From: Artemisia argyi
Lineage: Eukaryota > Streptophyta > Magnoliopsida > Asterales > Asteraceae
Assembly (NCBI GenBank): GCA_030686995.1
Contig: CM060698.1
Coordinates: 144,727,106-144,791,105, forward strand
Direction: 5' to 3'
Length of the DNA stretch: 64,000 nt
In this document: one piece after another, positions 61,938 to 64,000 of the stretch
Position numbering within the stretch: the first letter of the stretch is position 1
Layout of the letters: the number at the start of each line of letters is the position of its first letter
Notes under the pieces: generated by a model
What the model was told of the DNA's origin: nothing
Database searches by the model: none
The model's input: the letters and a program-made list of their open reading frames with translations, nothing else
Position numbers and translations under genes: made by a program

Positions 61938-62411
61938 TTGATGAATCTCGGAGCTCTAGACTCGATAAGTGCACATTTGGTTTCCTATACGGAGATTAGG
62001 GAGAGGTCTCCTACTTCAATATCAACCATCTCTAAGAGACAGGTCGATAGATTACACCGGTTCCCCGTGAGAATGAAACAAGCTCTTTTAAGAGAACTTG
62101 AGTGGTTAAGAAGGTTTAGTGCAGTGCGTCACTGGGTCCATGACGTCTTTGTCTTCAATATCGGTGTCACCTTAGTAACAACCAGTAGCATACGAATTGT
62201 ACCCGGTGTCTGCCCTAAGGTTGAACATTTGGAGGGCTATTTCTTTTCACCCCTTTTCATAACTTTTCTTTTTAATTCTTCAACCCCTTCTTTCTCCTTT
62301 CTCATTTTCTCCTTTTTTCAATCATACCTAAGGACTTCTAATTCTAATCTATTGGATTTGTCCTTGGGTAGATCCCTCCGGCTCTGGCGGATCATAGGAC
62401 GGTTTTCCTAA
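61938..62411 (+). other. Open antisense frame in the copia 3' region (157 codons)
   Basis: The frame is open on the strand opposite to the element's transcription. Its part EIRERSP...TISKRxVDRLHRFPVRMKQ is shared with the antisense strand of element 1 (12,940-12,683), but there the frame shifts and stops, and a C-terminal piece continues in another frame (12,642-12,457). Additional and antisense ORFs are known in some plant LTR elements. Here coding status is doubtful. Confidence 0.3.
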
Positions 62412-64000
62412 CCTTAGTCACCTTATAGCTTCATGACTATCCTATTGTTGCTATAAAACCATTTATTGAAAATCTCTCAAAGTGTTTATGATAATAAACA
62501 CATTTTTGACACTTCGAGAGTTTTGCATTTCTTTTGAAGGACTCCCCCTTCACATGTGCTCATGAATTTTTAAGAAATTTGCACATGCGTGAGGAGTTTG
62601 CATTTTTTGAATTGATCCACTTTCAGTGAACATGACCGATTCGAGACACGCTTACATCACTAGTTAGACTAGCTTGAAATTATTACCCGTCCTGGTCAAG
62701 TCCAAAGAAAGTCTCTCGATACGGTACATTCTACTCAGACAAGTCCTATTCGAGACACGCTTACATCACTAGTTAGACTAGCTTGAAATTATTACCCGTC
62801 CAGGACAAGTCTTTTCGATTAATGACATTTTAAGCTTCGTCAATTCATTGGTACTTTCTGAGTCGAGCTCTTTTGAGATTCAATCTCAATCTTTACACAT
62901 TTTAATCACGTCTTCTCCCCCTCAAAAATAGCATATCGTGATACTTTTGATATCAACTGATTAAGAAAAAAGATTTTGAAGAGAAAGACAGATTTGATTT
63001 TGCATGAAATCGGAACATTTTTGTTTTTATGAAATACTCCCCCTCAAAACTCGCATATGTTTTTGAGAATGTTAAACTTAATAAAGTTTAGAGGGAAGGA
63101 GTCTTCTCGAAGCAAAATTCTGAAAGAGAAAAAAGTTTCAGATTTGTTGAATTTTGCATCAAGGTTTTTTAAAAAACAAAGACTTCTCTTTGTTTGAATA
63201 GGAATGTCGCACTGAGGCGTACAACCGTGTCCATTTTTAGGATAAGTGCACTTTGTTGATGAAAATCATTTTTGCATAGCACTTTTCTTTCTTTGAAAAA
63301 TTGAGTTGTGCACTGTAAGATGTACACAAGTCATTTTGATGATGAGCACCGATTTTGATCTTGAAAAGGTGGTGCTCAGAATGTAAGAGAATTTTGAAAA
63401 TTTAATTTATCATTAGATCAAAAATCATGGTCTTGAGCTTAAAGATTTTGAAAGTTTTTCTAAAGAAAACTCAAGCCAGATAAGAGTTTGATTTATGTTT
63501 TAGGATAAGTGCTCGAAAAATTTGAAAACTTTGTTTTGATTGATGCACGGGTCCTGAACTGATATGTCCAGAAGCCATTTGATTAAGTCCTTATTTGAAA
63601 TCTTTTCGAGTTGTTATACCTGGACTTAAGTTTTGAAAAGATTTCACTTTGAAGCACGGGTTGTAAGCTGAAGTACTTACAAGCCATTGTGAAGAAAATT
63701 TTTGAGAAACGACATGTTTTAGAAAAAACATTTTAGAGAACTCTCGCTCAAGCATCTGTACATATCCGTATCATTGTTGAATGACATTTCTAGAAACGTA
63801 CAGAATATCGATTATACAAGAGACATGTCGTGAGAAGAATATTTTTGGATTTTTTGATTTTATATTGTTTTTGTATTTTTTGAAATTTTATATTTTTGTA
63901 TTTTGTTTTTGTTTTTATAAAAGAAAAGGAAAATCAAAAATAGAAGATTGAAAAACTGGGTTCTGAGATAGTTGAAGCACCTATAACCGAAGACGAAGAG

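Larger units (their letters stand above)
60628..64000 (-). mobile_element. Second copia element, minus strand, 3' part, runs off the window
   Basis: The stretch 61,056-63,870 aligns by eye with the reverse complement of the first element's 3' region (10,970-13,790), including the two-copy module (62,641-62,687 and 62,753-62,800) and the block around 61,790-62,400. The LTR side is different in sequence. The element's pol would lie beyond 64,000. The outer LTR border at 60,628 is a guess from a TGTAAGAAC start; there is no second TSD to test it. Confidence 0.75.

Overview
This window is nuclear DNA of a flowering plant. It shows spliced genes with GT-AG introns, AT-rich intergenic DNA, Ty1/copia elements with initiator-Met-type primer sites, a plant Helitron, a tRNA-derived SINE and two recognisable host genes. 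The copia coding region resembles elements I know from Asteraceae (daisy family), so an asterid such as an Asteraceae species is my best guess. That is recall of family resemblance, not a search result.

Layout. (1) 1-18,900 is nested retrotransposon DNA: a partial minus-strand TE-type ORF (1-973), a very young 12.7-kb copia element (1,439-14,177, TSD ATAAA) inserted in what looks like that gene's intron, then the decayed 5' end of another minus-strand copia (gag 16,388-17,379, PBS and LTR beyond). (2) 19,958-26,621 holds an intact eight-exon host gene for a secretory-pathway cyclophilin of the CYP23 type, with a hAT-like non-autonomous element in intron 6. (3) 27,964-47,941 is the centrepiece, a roughly 20-kb Helitron in minus orientation with recognisable termini. 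Its genes splice in silico without a broken frame: a 15-exon Rep/helicase (1,885 aa), an 11-exon RPA70-like protein (556 aa), a five-exon B3-like protein on the opposite strand (369 aa), an acidic protein with SUMO-interaction-like motifs (167 aa), an unknown 133-aa protein, and a 145-aa acidic protein lying beyond a first, bypassed 3' end. (4) 48,000-53,900 is intergenic with a solo LTR (50,581-51,093), small inverted-repeat elements and a SINE with a 17-bp TSD (53,355-53,583). (5) 54,073-55,461 is an intact two-exon PRE/ILI1-type atypical bHLH gene. (6) 55,462-64,000 is intergenic with a 2-kb solo LTR (56,832-58,829), a second copy of the hAT-like family (60,195-60,491) and the 3' part of a second, minus-strand copia element related to the first.

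How the parts work together. Only two ordinary host genes are evident, the cyclophilin and the PRE-like bHLH. The Helitron is the candidate biological system. It combines the nuclease/helicase with a single-strand-binding RPA-like protein (both known for plant Helitrons) and with a B3-like DNA-binding protein, a possible SUMO-binding acidic protein and two unknown small proteins. It also shows repeated internal duplications, including an in-phase triplication-like expansion of Rep N-terminal exons. Everything here comes from reading the sequence; exon models are manual and no database search was run.
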